This document shows positions 45,059 to 57,475 of a stretch of 64,000 nucleotides of DNA, in pieces. Where the stretch lies: NCBI RefSeq assembly GCF_002811925.1, contig NZ_NPDS01000010.1, positions 138,334-202,333 on the forward strand. Direction: 5' to 3'. Within the stretch, counting starts at the first letter, position 1; every line of letters begins with the position of its first letter. Under the pieces are notes generated by a model that was not told the origin of the DNA, did no database searches, and saw only the letters and a program-made list of their open reading frames with translations. The stretch is from Leptospira barantonii (lineage in GTDB: Bacteria > Spirochaetota > Leptospiria > Leptospirales > Leptospiraceae). The position numbers and the translations under genes are program-made.

Positions 45059-47038
45059 ATGTCCCTATCCGAACACGAATTACAAGAAGCACTTTCCAAG
45101 GCCATTCTCAGCCAAGAAGAATCGAAGATTCAAGAACTGATTTCCGCAGGCGCCGATCCGAATCGTATAACGTATGTTAAAAGTCTGGAAGTTCCTCTTT
45201 GGTTCAGCGCTTTGCCGATCAGTTTTTCAGGCGGTGTTTCCTTTAAGTCGAAATCTCTTTCGGTGCTTCTTCAAAACGGAGCCGACATACACGCATCCAA
45301 CGGAAAAGGAAGCAACGCTCTTTCCAGTCTTGTATATTATTGTAAGGACATCGAAAGGTTTTCCGAAGCCGTAAAAGTTCTCGTTTCATTCGGTATGAAT
45401 CTGAATCAAGGAAAGGAAACCGGAAAAACCATTCTTTACAGCGCGGTATATGCGAGAGATTTTAAGAAAGTAAAATTCTTACTCGAACAAGGCGTCGATC
45501 CGAATACGGTCGATATCAAAGACGGAGAATCTCCTTTGATCCGCGCTTGTATCAATTCCGATAAGGGTCAGGACGAAATCTTAAAGATCGTGGACGCGTT
45601 GATTACAGCGGGCGCGGACGTAAACGTTCACGAAACTTGGACGGGACGATCTTCTTTGATGTGGGCGGTTCGACAAGGGAATTTGGACGTTGCAAAACTT
45701 TTAGCAAAGGCGGGGGCCGATCTAAAGGCGGAAAATCCAAAAGAGAATCTAAACGCGTATTTGACCGCATTGGAATTAAAACACTACGACATCGTAGAAT
45801 GGTTGGACGGACTGGGCGCAAAAGATACATCCGCACGACCTTACAGAGCTTTACAATATAAGAATATTCAAAAAGAAGAATGGAAAGAATCGATTGCCGC
45901 CGGTCTCAAAGCGAAGGACGTTTTCCCGGACGATTGGAAGGTCCCGTATAATATCGCGTTTGCATATTGGAAACTGGGTGCCTTGGTGGAATCCGGTCAA
46001 TGGGCGCAGAAAACCCTCGAAATAGAATTCAATCTGGGCGCCTTGAATTTGATTTTTACGAATTACATTCACAAATCCGATCCGGAAGGAGCTCTTTCCG
46101 TTTGGAAAAAATACAAGGCTCAGGTTATGGAGGACAAAGGCAACAGCGGCGACAAGGGAAACGTTTTAACGAACGTCCTTTGGGCTTATTATGCGACAAA
46201 AAAATATTCCGAGGCGATCGAAGATCTGGGAAATCCTTGGAGCATTTCCACGGATGAGAATACCTTTTTTCTCAACTTGGCCTGCATTTATGTTGCGTTA
46301 GGCGATACGGCGTCGGCGATTCGGGCGGTTATGGAAACTCTTCGTCGCAAATATCCGATCGATAAGTTGAAGAAGGACGCCGATCTAGAACCTTTGGCGG
46401 GAACGACCGCGTTTCGAGTGTTGATCGACAACGTAAACAATCCGCATGTCAGCGAAACCGTTTCTCGCGGAAACGATTTCATCGAACTGATCTGGAACGA
46501 CGACGAAGTCATCGAACGCAATCAGTTTGCGGAAGAGGAAATTTCTCAGAACGTTTTTAAGTTCGATTCTCCACACGAAGCCTTGCTTAAGTTCGCCGAA
46601 CTGGAGGACGAACATATCGGAACCGGTTGGAAATTGGATTCTTCCAAAGTCCTGGATGTAGAAGACGATTTAGCGGCGGAGCTAAACGAAGTTTTGATGG
46701 AGTATGCGGATTCTCAAAAAGCGGATTTAGGCGCTTTGCTTCTCGAATGGGATTATGAAGACGACGGATTCTCCTATTATCTTTGTCTCGAAACCTATCA
46801 AAACTTGGAAAAGGCCCGCAAACGATATTCGGAATACCACGGTACGGATCGGAATACGGTCTACGAAAACAATCTCGAACATCGGGATCGGATTTACGCG
46901 CAGGTTTCTTTTGAAAGAATGATCGACCGTTTGATCCAAGGAGAAGGTTTTCAAAAGGTGAAGAAACTTCCTTTGTTTTTCTTTGTTCACGCCGAGCATG
47001 ATTCGGGGAACGAATTCTCGGTCGAACGAAAGGTTTGA
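45059..47038 (+). CDS. Ankyrin-repeat protein with TPR-like centre
   Basis: 659 residues without a signal peptide. Start supported by AAAGGA. About seven ankyrin repeats cover residues 10-260, for example 'GADPNRITYVKS', 'LLQNGADIHASNGKGSNAL', 'KVKFLLEQGVDPNTVDIKDG', 'ALITAGADVNVHETWTGRSS' and 'AKLLAKAGADLKAENPKE'. Residues about 275-450 look like tetratricopeptide repeats ('NIAFAYWKLGALVESGQWAQ'). The C-terminal 200 residues are acidic with no known domain and include 'WDYEDDGFSYYLCLETYQNL'. Probably a cytoplasmic scaffold; the partner is unknown. It is followed by a 193-base spacer with repeats and then typA. Confidence 0.88.
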   Translation: MSLSEHELQEALSKAILSQEESKIQELISAGADPNRITYVKSLEVPLWFSALPISFSGGVSFKSKSLSVLLQNGADIHASNGKGSNALSSLVYYCKDIERFSEAVKVLVSFGMNLNQGKETGKTILYSAVYARDFKKVKFLLEQGVDPNTVDIKDGESPLIRACINSDKGQDEILKIVDALITAGADVNVHETWTGRSSLMWAVRQGNLDVAKLLAKAGADLKAENPKENLNAYLTALELKHYDIVEWLDGLGAKDTSARPYRALQYKNIQKEEWKESIAAGLKAKDVFPDDWKVPYNIAFAYWKLGALVESGQWAQKTLEIEFNLGALNLIFTNYIHKSDPEGALSVWKKYKAQVMEDKGNSGDKGNVLTNVLWAYYATKKYSEAIEDLGNPWSISTDENTFFLNLACIYVALGDTASAIRAVMETLRRKYPIDKLKKDADLEPLAGTTAFRVLIDNVNNPHVSETVSRGNDFIELIWNDDEVIERNQFAEEEISQNVFKFDSPHEALLKFAELEDEHIGTGWKLDSSKVLDVEDDLAAELNEVLMEYADSQKADLGALLLEWDYEDDGFSYYLCLETYQNLEKARKRYSEYHGTDRNTVYENNLEHRDRIYAQVSFERMIDRLIQGEGFQKVKKLPLFFFVHAEHDSGNEFSVERKV

Positions 47039-47049
47039 GAACCTGAGAA

Positions 47050-47145
47050 TGTGGGAACTACCACGTTTTTAGAAATCCGGGAATCCTTTCGATCTCCAAC
47101 GAGTGTAGGAACTACTTCGTTTTCGTAGATCGGGAAATCCTTGTT
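47050..47145 (+). repeat. Pair of imperfect direct repeats before typA
   Basis: Two related copies lie about 56 bases apart, each starting with TGTGGGAACTACCACG or TGTAGGAACTACTTCG and continuing with a similar 'GTTTT...GGGAA(A)TCC' tail. The opening dyad belongs to the same GGAACT-type family as the palindromes at 1629 and 28032. The second copy is partly degraded. Confidence 0.55.
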
Positions 47146-47206
47146 TCAAACCGGTTAAAAGATTCTTCCTTTAAAAAATTGACAAAAAACAAGGTTTACA
47201 CCACAA

Positions 47207-49052
<1,846 letters not shown>

Positions 49053-49058
49053 AACTTC

Positions 49059-49101
49059 TTTCGAGAGTTTTGGATTCGTTATGGATCTGAAACTCTCGAA
49101 A
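49059..49101 (+). terminator. Stem-loop after typA
   Basis: TTTCGAGAGTTT at 49059-49070 and AAACTCTCGAAA at 49090-49101 make a perfect 12-base stem with a 19-base loop, 7 bases after the stop. It is not followed by a clean T-run, so factor-independent termination is uncertain; a stabilising 3' structure is the alternative. Confidence 0.55.
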
Positions 49102-49869
49102 AAATTCTCTTTTCGATTCACATTCAATTCCGAACTTCCCATCTGATTCTTCCCTTCCTTCTATTTCACTTTTCTCTTCGGTTGATGTCTTTCCATCTCA
49201 CTCTCTTTTAAATTTCATTTCTTTTCTTCTTTCCTCTTGATTTCATTTCCCTTCTCTTCTCGTTTTTTAATTTGATATTAACTCTTCGTTTTAATTTTCA
49301 TTTCGATTTTCTAAACTTCTATTTCAAAAAATTCACTTTATATTTCGTTCCGAATCAAAGGTCTTTGGTTCCTCTTTCTTTGTTACTCGTTTCTCATTTC
49401 ATATTTCAGTTTATAAAAACGAATCTTAGAATTTCGAAAAGATGGAACCGATCCAGATAATCTTCTGTCTACGGAGAATAGAAAGGATTCAAAGAATAGA
49501 ATATAATAATTTTCTCCGCAGAATGCGAATCGTAAAACCAACGTTAGTTGCAATTGGATTTATGATTCAACCGTGTTCATTTATAACAACAAAGAGGATT
49601 AAAAATGAAACTGATTGTTGTTATAGGAGAATGTTTTAGTTCTGACGATAAAATTTGGATCTGATCGTTTTTTACGCGTTTTGTCCATCGAGGAATTTTT
49701 TTGCCTAATTCTTATTCGAGATTTTTTTTGGCTCACTTCCGCGGTTCATGCGTATCAATTATAAAAAGTAAAAATTTTTGTTTCATCGAATGTTAGAGAG
49801 TTATAGAATTAAAATTTATATTTGCGGGAAGATTCTCCAAAAAATTCCCGTAAAGGGTCATGAGAAGCT
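49102..49869. other. Gene-poor stretch with strong pyrimidine bias
   Basis: No credible gene in this 768-base stretch. Bases 49141-49260 contain 101 pyrimidines of 120 on the plus strand (48 of 60 then 53 of 60), a strong strand asymmetry. The rest is AT-rich. Small open frames at 49272-49460 and 49442-49639 lack ribosome-binding sites or domains. The long untranslated space could contain a small RNA or the promoter of the acyltransferase at 49870; none is identified by eye. Confidence 0.6.
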
Positions 49870-51156
49870 ATGAAAGCTTTTATTAAGGATCTTTTGTATC
49901 ATAGGGATAATGAGATTCAATCCTTGAATGGTCTTCGGGCGTTTGCGATCGTTCTTGTGATTCTCAATCACTACGCGCTCGCTTGGAAGGATGTCGGAAC
50001 ATTTCAATCCGATTCTTTTTTTTGGTCCGGTGTGGACTTGTCTTTTGTGTTGAGCGGGTTTTTGATTTCCAAAGGGCTATTGAGCGATTGGAATCGAAAC
50101 GGAACGATCAACTTCAAACAGTTCTATTTAAAACGAACACTGAGAATCTTCCCTGCCTATTTCTTTTTTATCCTGTTCAGCTTAGTTGCTTTCAAATTCG
50201 CGTTGAAGATCGCGCAAAAAAAGGGACTTGTTTTCGAATCGTACATACTTTCCTCCAGGCTTTCGAACGCGTGGGGTGATTTCGTATTCTTGGGAAATTA
50301 TTTCCCGGGAATGAACATTCATACCTGGTCCTTGTCGATCGAAGAACAATTCTATCTTGTGTTTCCTTTACTCTGTAGTTTGTTTCTGTTTAAAAGAGTT
50401 TCACATCGTAGGCAATTCTTTCTTTGGGGTTTGGTTTTGATTCCGACATCGGTTCGAATCGCGGTTTATATGACCACGACCTATCCTCTCAGTCCGGAAT
50501 ACTTCGATGAAATTTATTTACCAACGCATACCCGGTTTGATTCTCTTTTAATGGGTGTGATCGCGATGGATCTTTTTACGAGTCATAAGAATCTGATGGA
50601 TCGTTTGCGACGGGAAGATCGGCTTTATTATCCGCTTCTATTTTTGTTTTTTTCGTTTTTGTTGATTGCACATTGGGTTCATCAGGAGACGACGGGGTTC
50701 TTTACCCAAACCTTTAAATACAATCTTTTGAATATAGGTTTTGCGGGAATTCTTCTTCTCGCGGTGGTCCGTTTGGAAAACGGGTTCGCTCGATTCTTAA
50801 GTATGAGAATGTTCGTTCCAATTGCAAGATTGAGTTTTACGATTTATCTTTGGCACTTGGTGCTGATCGGAGTGGCTCTTTCCATTCTGGGAATCAAATC
50901 GGAACCGACTTCCAATCTTACTTTTTTCGTTCAGTTTACGGCCGTTCTCGGTTTGATCGTGATTCTTTCGGTTCCTTTCTATATTCTCATCGAGTATCCG
51001 TTTCAGTTTTTGAGAATGAAAATTCTTCCTCAAAAAAAGAAAGTTCAATCTTCTCAACTGCAACCTCTATACAAGGTTCAAGAGAAACCTTCGGTTTTAT
51101 TTTTAGATATGGCTTCGGATCGAAACATGGTGGGTGTACATCCGAAACGTTCTTGA
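49870..51156 (+). CDS. Acyltransferase 3 (OafA/YrhL-type), second copy
   Basis: 428 residues with about ten membrane segments. Core motifs: 'QSLNGLRAFAIVLVILNHYA', 'DLSFVLSGFLISKGLL', 'KRTLRIFPAYFFFILF' and 'IHTWSLSIEEQFYLVFPL'. It is paralogous to the protein at 9346-10602, sharing the same order of motifs, and likely acylates an envelope sugar. Its 3' end overlaps the convergent AraC regulator by 79 bases, so the last ~26 codons of each ('DMASDRNMVGVHPKRS' here) lie on opposite strands of the same DNA. It begins after an 817-base gap. Confidence 0.91.
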   Translation: MKAFIKDLLYHRDNEIQSLNGLRAFAIVLVILNHYALAWKDVGTFQSDSFFWSGVDLSFVLSGFLISKGLLSDWNRNGTINFKQFYLKRTLRIFPAYFFFILFSLVAFKFALKIAQKKGLVFESYILSSRLSNAWGDFVFLGNYFPGMNIHTWSLSIEEQFYLVFPLLCSLFLFKRVSHRRQFFLWGLVLIPTSVRIAVYMTTTYPLSPEYFDEIYLPTHTRFDSLLMGVIAMDLFTSHKNLMDRLRREDRLYYPLLFLFFSFLLIAHWVHQETTGFFTQTFKYNLLNIGFAGILLLAVVRLENGFARFLSMRMFVPIARLSFTIYLWHLVLIGVALSILGIKSEPTSNLTFFVQFTAVLGLIVILSVPFYILIEYPFQFLRMKILPQKKKVQSSQLQPLYKVQEKPSVLFLDMASDRNMVGVHPKRS

Positions 51157-52250
51157 AAGAGTTTGTGAAACGCGGATTTGGAATTGAATCCGGATGCGTA
51201 GGCCGCGGAGAGAACGGATCTTTGAGGCTCTTCGATCAAAATTCTTGCGGCCTCATCCAAACGAAAACCGGCTACGTATTCTCGAAACGGTTTACCGAGA
51301 TTTTGATTTAAGATTTCGGAAAGTTGGTGCGTATGGATTTCAAGTTCCTCCGCAAGACGTCCTAAAGTAAGATCCTCGTCGAGATAATATCTTTCACTTC
51401 GCATTAAATCGTTAAGACGAAATACGATCTCGTCGACGTTCACACCCTTGAGTCGGCTTTCCGTATATCGAGCCTCTCTGGATTCCTTTTTGAATTTTTC
51501 GATCCAAACTCCGTTCGTGCTGTTTCCGATTAAAAAAACGACACACATCAAAACGGAAACTCCCGAAGAAGCGATTAAGAATAAAGGCATGTAAAGAATT
51601 TGCGCGATTACAAAAAGGATCAGAACAAAAATCGTTCCCGCAAAAAGGAATAGAAACGGACGGAAAGAAGCGCGTTTGTTTTTGTCCGTCGTCGTGTTGA
51701 GCCATCTCCATACATTTTTTATCAAAGTGATCGGATAGATGAAATTCAATACGGTTCCCAATACGAGCAGACCGAGTATGATCGAATGGTAAGGATCGGA
51801 AGGGTTTGTCAGAGCGATGAATTCTTTTTTAGAGTTTGCATCGCGCAGATAAAAAGGCAGTAGAATGAAAAACGAGAATAGGGCTGGAATTAAGTGAATC
51901 GGAGAAAGGCGATTCGGAATTTGTCCGCTTAAATTCTGAAAGTAAAGATAGGTCAGGGGTCCGATCAAAAAGATAAACGGAATGTGAAATTCGCCGAACC
52001 GGGAAAATCTTATAAGCCGATCGGACAATTCGAAGAAGATATGGAGTTGTACAAAGGCCACGGATAGGAATAAAAGTGTAACCGCGTGTTTTTGTATAAA
52101 AATTGTTAAACGACTTTGTTTTGGCCGGGACTCGGGTGATTCGTTTTTATCGTTTTGTAAATCCTCCGATCGATTTCGCAGTGAAGTCAGAAAGCCGGAA
52201 ATCGCAAGTAAGGCCGCAAGCCCCGCCCCGAAGGCCAAAAAGGTATACAT
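51078..52250 (-). CDS. Membrane-anchored AraC family regulator
   Basis: 390 residues from the start at 52250 (MYTFLAFGAGLAALLAISGF); a longer reading to 52427 would overlap the divergent gene's start. The N-terminal half has about seven hydrophobic segments, like a small membrane sensor ('IPFIFLIGPLTYLYFQNLSG', 'SIILGLLVLGTVLNFIYPIT'). The C-terminal AraC DNA-binding domain (about 275-375) has 'LTLGRLAEELEIHTHQLSEI' and 'FGCTPTMFR'. It is divergent from the DJ-1/PfpI gene across a 123-base promoter region and likely regulates it. The ligand or membrane signal is unknown. Confidence 0.88.
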   Translation of the reverse strand: MYTFLAFGAGLAALLAISGFLTSLRNRSEDLQNDKNESPESRPKQSRLTIFIQKHAVTLLFLSVAFVQLHIFFELSDRLIRFSRFGEFHIPFIFLIGPLTYLYFQNLSGQIPNRLSPIHLIPALFSFFILLPFYLRDANSKKEFIALTNPSDPYHSIILGLLVLGTVLNFIYPITLIKNVWRWLNTTTDKNKRASFRPFLFLFAGTIFVLILFVIAQILYMPLFLIASSGVSVLMCVVFLIGNSTNGVWIEKFKKESREARYTESRLKGVNVDEIVFRLNDLMRSERYYLDEDLTLGRLAEELEIHTHQLSEILNQNLGKPFREYVAGFRLDEAARILIEEPQRSVLSAAYASGFNSKSAFHKLFQERFGCTPTMFRSEAISKNKTEGFS

Positions 52251-52373
52251 GCAGGGTATTGAGGTCGGTATTTCCGTTCGAGTCCAGATTTTTTTTCCCG
52301 TTTTTGAGGTTTGTCCAAGTCCGTTTGTATCCGAAAGGACGACCCGGAACCGAGGACGGTGTAGAATGAGGAC

Positions 52374-53522
52374 ATGAAAACAAAACGTCCACCTTCGTTC
52401 TTCCGAGTTCTCGGCTTCGACAACCATTACAAATTTCTAATGCGAATTCTTGGCCTATCCGTATTTGCCTTTGTTTTTTCGGTTTATACCTTCGAGCTTT
52501 CGGCGGAAACGCAAACGATTCCTAAATACCAGAGTCGATTCGGAAGAACACGTCCCGTGGTCGCCGTAATCGGAGACAATTATATGACGGAACTCACGGA
52601 CTTCGTAATTCCATACGGGGTGTTGACTCGTTCTCAAACTGCAGACGTGTTTGCCTTGGGAACGGAGATCGGTACGATGAATCTTTTTCCCGCAATGAAA
52701 ATCGAAGTGAAGGAATCACTTTCAACCTTTGATCGAAAATTTCCGGAAGGAGCGGATTACGTGATCGTTCCGGCGGTTCATCATTCCGAGAATCCGATTC
52801 TTTTAAAATGGTTGAACCTTCAGTCTTCCAAAGGCGCAACCGTGATCGGAGTTTGCGACGGGGTTTGGGTGGTCGCAAACGCGGGCCTTTTAAATGGAAA
52901 GAAGGCGACCGGTTTCTGGTATTCCTTAAATGATCTGGAAAAAAAATTCCCGAAGACTACATGGATTCGAAATCGAAGATATGTGGCCGACGGAAAGATC
53001 GTGACGACAACCGCGGTTACCGCTTCGATTCCGGTTTCTTTGGCTTTGGTCGAAGCGATCGCCGACAAGGAAGCCGCGATGAAAGTCGCCAAAGACCTGG
53101 GAGTGAACGATTGGGATCCGAATCACGATAGCAATCGATTTCGCTTAACGATGAATTCGGTTTATACGATCGTTTCGAATACGATTTCGTTTTGGTCTCA
53201 TGAGGAGATAGGAATTCCGGTATTTTCGGGAATGGATGAAATCAAACTCGCGTTAGTCGCCGATGCGTATTCTAGAACGTATCGTTCTCACGCTGTTTCC
53301 GTCGCGGATTCTTCGGAAAAGAAAATCGAAACACAAAGCGGTTTGGTTTTGATTCCGGATGTGAATGTGAACCAAACCAAGTCCGTGGATCGAATGCTCC
53401 CTAAGTTCGATGCGACTCCGGCAGTGACCGAGTTTGAATTCGCTCTAAGAAAAATAGGGGAACTCTACGGAAAATCAACCGCGGCCTTCGTAGCGCTTTT
53501 GCTCGAATATCCGCAGTTCTGA
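52374..53522 (+). CDS. Exported DJ-1/PfpI-type protein
   Basis: 382 residues. The N-terminus is hydrophobic (about 23-42, 'MRILGLSVFAFVFSVYTFEL'), so it may start at 52374 or at ATG 52440, which gives a normal signal peptide. The DJ-1/PfpI domain (about 55-235) shows 'ADVFALGTEIG', 'GADYVIVPAVHH' and the nucleophile elbow 'VIGVCDGVWVVANAGLLNGK' (Cys161). This arrangement is close to the first domain of AraC-type GATase1 regulators, but no HTH follows. The final 130 residues show a second, diverged copy-like segment. Function could be a periplasmic chaperone or amidohydrolase-like enzyme. It is divergent from the membrane AraC regulator. Confidence 0.82.
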   Translation: MKTKRPPSFFRVLGFDNHYKFLMRILGLSVFAFVFSVYTFELSAETQTIPKYQSRFGRTRPVVAVIGDNYMTELTDFVIPYGVLTRSQTADVFALGTEIGTMNLFPAMKIEVKESLSTFDRKFPEGADYVIVPAVHHSENPILLKWLNLQSSKGATVIGVCDGVWVVANAGLLNGKKATGFWYSLNDLEKKFPKTTWIRNRRYVADGKIVTTTAVTASIPVSLALVEAIADKEAAMKVAKDLGVNDWDPNHDSNRFRLTMNSVYTIVSNTISFWSHEEIGIPVFSGMDEIKLALVADAYSRTYRSHAVSVADSSEKKIETQSGLVLIPDVNVNQTKSVDRMLPKFDATPAVTEFEFALRKIGELYGKSTAAFVALLLEYPQF

Positions 53523-53525
53523 AAA

Positions 53526-54458
<933 letters not shown>

Positions 54459-54660
54459 AAAAGTTCCGAAACTTAGAATTCCTCTTAACCCGAGACCGTA
54501 AAGTATCTTTTTAAGGTTCCCTCGTTTTTCGAAAATGGAACGCGGAAACGCTTTGAAAATCCAAAAAACGGCAACGAAGGCCGCGGTAAAGGATTGACTT
54601 CTTTTTTTGCCGGTGTGGAATTCTACGCGGTTCAAATCCTATTTATGCGGAGAGAATTCT

Positions 54661-55341
54661 ATGTTTATCGGACATTACAGCGTTGCGTTCGCTCTCAAGA
54701 AAGCCGTTCCTAAAACTCCGTTTTGGTCCTTGCTCGTCGGAGTTCAATTCGTCGATTTTTTGTTTATGATTTTCATTATGATCGGGATCGAGCACATGAG
54801 ACTCATTCCCGGATTTACCGCGAGCAATCCGTTCGATCTTTATTACATGCCGTATACACACAGTTTGGTGGCGGGTGTTCTCTGGTCGATTTTCGCGTTT
54901 ATTCTTTTTTACTTTTTGACAAAGACTGAGGAAGGAGTCCCCCGATGGAAGATTCCGTTTGCGGTTGCCCTTTCCGTGATGTCGCATTATATTTTGGATC
55001 TTCCGGTGCACACACCCGATCTTCCGATCTTTACGGACGATGGATTGAAGTTGGGACTCGGTCTTTGGAACAATCTCTGGTTGACCGTCGGAATCGAAGT
55101 TGTATTGACCATTCTTTCCTTCGCTTATTATTTAAAGGGAAGTTTGCAAGGAGAAGGTTTTGCGGGTAAGTGGGGAATGATCGTACTCGCCGGAATTTTT
55201 CTTTTGTTGGTCCTGATCAATCCGTTCGCTCCCGTACCGGATAACATATATGCGTTTGCGATCCAAGCCTTGTTTCTTTATACGTTGATCGCGATCGCGG
55301 GTCATAAACTCGACGAAAAAAGAATCTATAAAAATTCTTAA
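54661..55341 (+). CDS. Integral membrane protein, unknown
   Basis: 226 residues from ATG 54661 (GGAGAG 6 bases upstream) with about six membrane segments (for example 'FWSLLVGVQFVDFLFMIFIM', 'HSLVAGVLWSIFAFILFYFL', 'NNLWLTVGIEVVLTILSFAY'). It begins 'MFIGHYSVAFALKKAVPKTP', which is similar to the start of YdjM-type membrane-bound metal-dependent hydrolases, and 'VMSHYILDLPVHTPD' has the spaced His/Asp residues of that group. I would call it a YdjM-like protein with moderate confidence. No partner gene is apparent. Confidence 0.75.
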   Translation: MFIGHYSVAFALKKAVPKTPFWSLLVGVQFVDFLFMIFIMIGIEHMRLIPGFTASNPFDLYYMPYTHSLVAGVLWSIFAFILFYFLTKTEEGVPRWKIPFAVALSVMSHYILDLPVHTPDLPIFTDDGLKLGLGLWNNLWLTVGIEVVLTILSFAYYLKGSLQGEGFAGKWGMIVLAGIFLLLVLINPFAPVPDNIYAFAIQALFLYTLIAIAGHKLDEKRIYKNS

Positions 55342-55463
55342 GGACAGTGCGGAATTTTATTTCAGAACTCGTGACTTAGAGGATAAGGAAACGCGACATC
55401 GATGAGAAGTTTCGCATAAGAAAGGCTTGTCAAGAAAGGTCTAAATTTCAGAGTTAAGAATGT

Positions 55464-56549
55464 ATGGCAACTCGGGACGATTCTCAGGAAAAGAACGAAA
55501 CTAAAAAACGTCCTCTTCATAATATCTACGGAAAAGAGATTCTTAAAAAACGTCTCGAAGCGGAGAATTTTCCGAGGACCACACTTTCCTTTTATCGTTA
55601 TGTCATTTTAGAAAATCCGGACGAACTTAGAAATCGTCTTTACGCGGAGTGGGATGCGCTCGGCGTTTTGGGAAGAATTTACATCGCTCACGAAGGAATC
55701 AACGCACAACTTTCGATCCCGTCCCACAATCTGAATTCTTTTCGAGAGAATTTGGATTCGAGAAAAGAATTGAAGGACATGCCGTTTAAGATCGCCGTTC
55801 AGGACGAACACGGTTCCTTTTTAAAACTCGATCTTAAGGTTAGAAAAAAAATCGTAGCCGACGGATTGGAGGACGGAACCTTCGATGTGACTAACGTGGG
55901 AACGCACCTGAACGCCGAAGAATTCAATCGTCATCTCGAAGAAGGAAAGTCCATCGTCGTCGACGTAAGAAATCATTACGAAAGCGAGATCGGTCATTTC
56001 GAGAACGCGATTCTTCCCCAATCCGATACGTTCCGAGAAGAGATGCAAATGCTTCTGGAACTTTTAAACGGTAAAGAAGATCAGAAAATTCTAATGTATT
56101 GTACGGGCGGAATTCGTTGCGAAAAAGCCAGCGCTTGGCTCAAACACCACGGATATCAAGACGTAAATCAACTTCACGGAGGAATCATCGCCTACGCTCA
56201 CGAGGTTTCCGAAAAAGGACTCGAATCGAAGTTCAAAGGAAAAAATTTCGTGTTCGACGGAAGATTGCAGGAAGCGATCGGAAACGAAGTCATTTCAACC
56301 TGTCATCAATGCGGAGAAAAAAGCGACCGTCACGTAAACTGTGCGAACCCCGGATGTCATATTCTTTTCATTCAATGCGAAAGTTGTTCCGAAAAGTTTG
56401 AAGGATGTTGCACCGAAGAATGCAGAACGGTTTTACACCTTTCCAAAGAGGAACAAAAAGAAATTCGTAAGGGCAAGTTGAACGAGAATCGTTTTTTTAC
56501 GAAGTCCAGAATCCGTCCGAAAGTTTCCGAACTCTATCGGAATCAATAA
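55464..56549 (+). CDS. trhO: tRNA uridine hydroxylase TrhO (rhodanese-related, UPF0176)
   Basis: 361 residues. N-terminal acylphosphatase-like domain ('[20 protein letters not shown]', '[15 protein letters not shown]'), then a rhodanese domain (about 155-250) with catalytic Cys in '[20 protein letters not shown]' and '[15 protein letters not shown]'. The C-terminal Cys-rich tail ('[20 protein letters not shown]' and following) is a feature of the long TrhO form. TrhO hydroxylates U34 of certain tRNAs (ho5U) using O2. It overlaps the convergent symporter gene by 7 bases. Confidence 0.95.
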   Translation: MATRDDSQEKNETKKRPLHNIYGKEILKKRLEAENFPRTTLSFYRYVILENPDELRNRLYAEWDALGVLGRIYIAHEGINAQLSIPSHNLNSFRENLDSRKELKDMPFKIAVQDEHGSFLKLDLKVRKKIVADGLEDGTFDVTNVGTHLNAEEFNRHLEEGKSIVVDVRNHYESEIGHFENAILPQSDTFREEMQMLLELLNGKEDQKILMYCTGGIRCEKASAWLKHHGYQDVNQLHGGIIAYAHEVSEKGLESKFKGKNFVFDGRLQEAIGNEVISTCHQCGEKSDRHVNCANPGCHILFIQCESCSEKFEGCCTEECRTVLHLSKEEQKEIRKGKLNENRFFTKSRIRPKVSELYRNQ

Positions 56550-57472
56550 CCTTTCGAAACCGATTGAACGTTTAACGAAGACGTTCTTTTGGACCAGAAC
56601 CACGCGAGGGTAACACCCGCGATTGCGTGCCAAATTCCCCAGGTTGCGGCGATGATCGCCATACTTCCCTGACCGCCGAAAAAAGCGAAGATCAATACAA
56701 GACCGAGTCCCGAGTTTTGAATCCCGGTTTCAATCGATATACAACGTGCGTCCTTTTCTTCGAGACGCATCAGTTTTGCGAAGTAATAACCCAAAAGAAA
56801 GCCCACGGAGTTCATTAGGAAAACGTAAAGAAAGACTTTATGAATTACCCTTAAAAAGATCTGAAAATTTGCCGCGAGTGCGATCACCAAAAACGCGACG
56901 AAGATCAGAGCGGAAAGAATTTTGATCGGCTTTTCGATCTTTGCGGTGACCTTCGGTAAATATCTTTTTGTCAAAAGCCCGAGAACGATGGGGATCACCA
57001 AGATCACGAGAATCGCCTTAAAAACGTCCCAGGGATTCAGGGTGATTTCCTTTAAGGCCGCGTGAACCGGCGGATATAAATTTCCCCAAAAGAAAAAATT
57101 AAACGGAGTCGCGAAGATCGCGAGCGCTGAAGAAAACGCGGTCAACGAAATGGAAAGAGCGGTGTTTCCCTTTGCGAGAAGTGTGATGAAGTTCGAGATG
57201 TTCCCGCCGGGACAAGCCGCGACGAGAAGCATTCCAAGAGCCACTCCGGGAGGCGGATTCAAGATCCAGAGCAACAGAAAGGTGGCGAACGGAAATAGAA
57301 CGAACTGGGAAAGAATTCCCGTGATGGACGCCTTCGGCTTATCGAATAGAAGTTTAAAATCCTCTAATTTAAGTTCGAGAGCGATCCCATACATGATCAA
57401 TCCCAAAAGAAGATTCAATAAAGCTAAACCGCTTTCGTTGAAATTAATCCGAACTGCGTCCAACTCGTGCAT
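56543..57472 (-). CDS. Bile acid:sodium symporter (SBF) family transporter
   Basis: 309 residues with about ten membrane segments. '[20 protein letters not shown]', '[20 protein letters not shown]' and '[20 protein letters not shown]' are typical of the SBF/BASS fold, with the conserved Gly-Asn residues of the sodium site. Substrates in bacteria include organic anions such as pantoate, pyruvate or sulfonates, so bile acid transport is only the family name. It starts 3 bases after the dioxygenase stop, so the two are co-transcribed, which suggests the symporter imports or exports the dioxygenase's substrate or product. Confidence 0.9.
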   Translation of the reverse strand: MHELDAVRINFNESGLALLNLLLGLIMYGIALELKLEDFKLLFDKPKASITGILSQFVLFPFATFLLLWILNPPPGVALGMLLVAACPGGNISNFITLLAKGNTALSISLTAFSSALAIFATPFNFFFWGNLYPPVHAALKEITLNPWDVFKAILVILVIPIVLGLLTKRYLPKVTAKIEKPIKILSALIFVAFLVIALAANFQIFLRVIHKVFLYVFLMNSVGFLLGYYFAKLMRLEEKDARCISIETGIQNSGLGLVLIFAFFGGQGSMAIIAATWGIWHAIAGVTLAWFWSKRTSSLNVQSVSKGY

Positions 57473-57475
57473 ATT

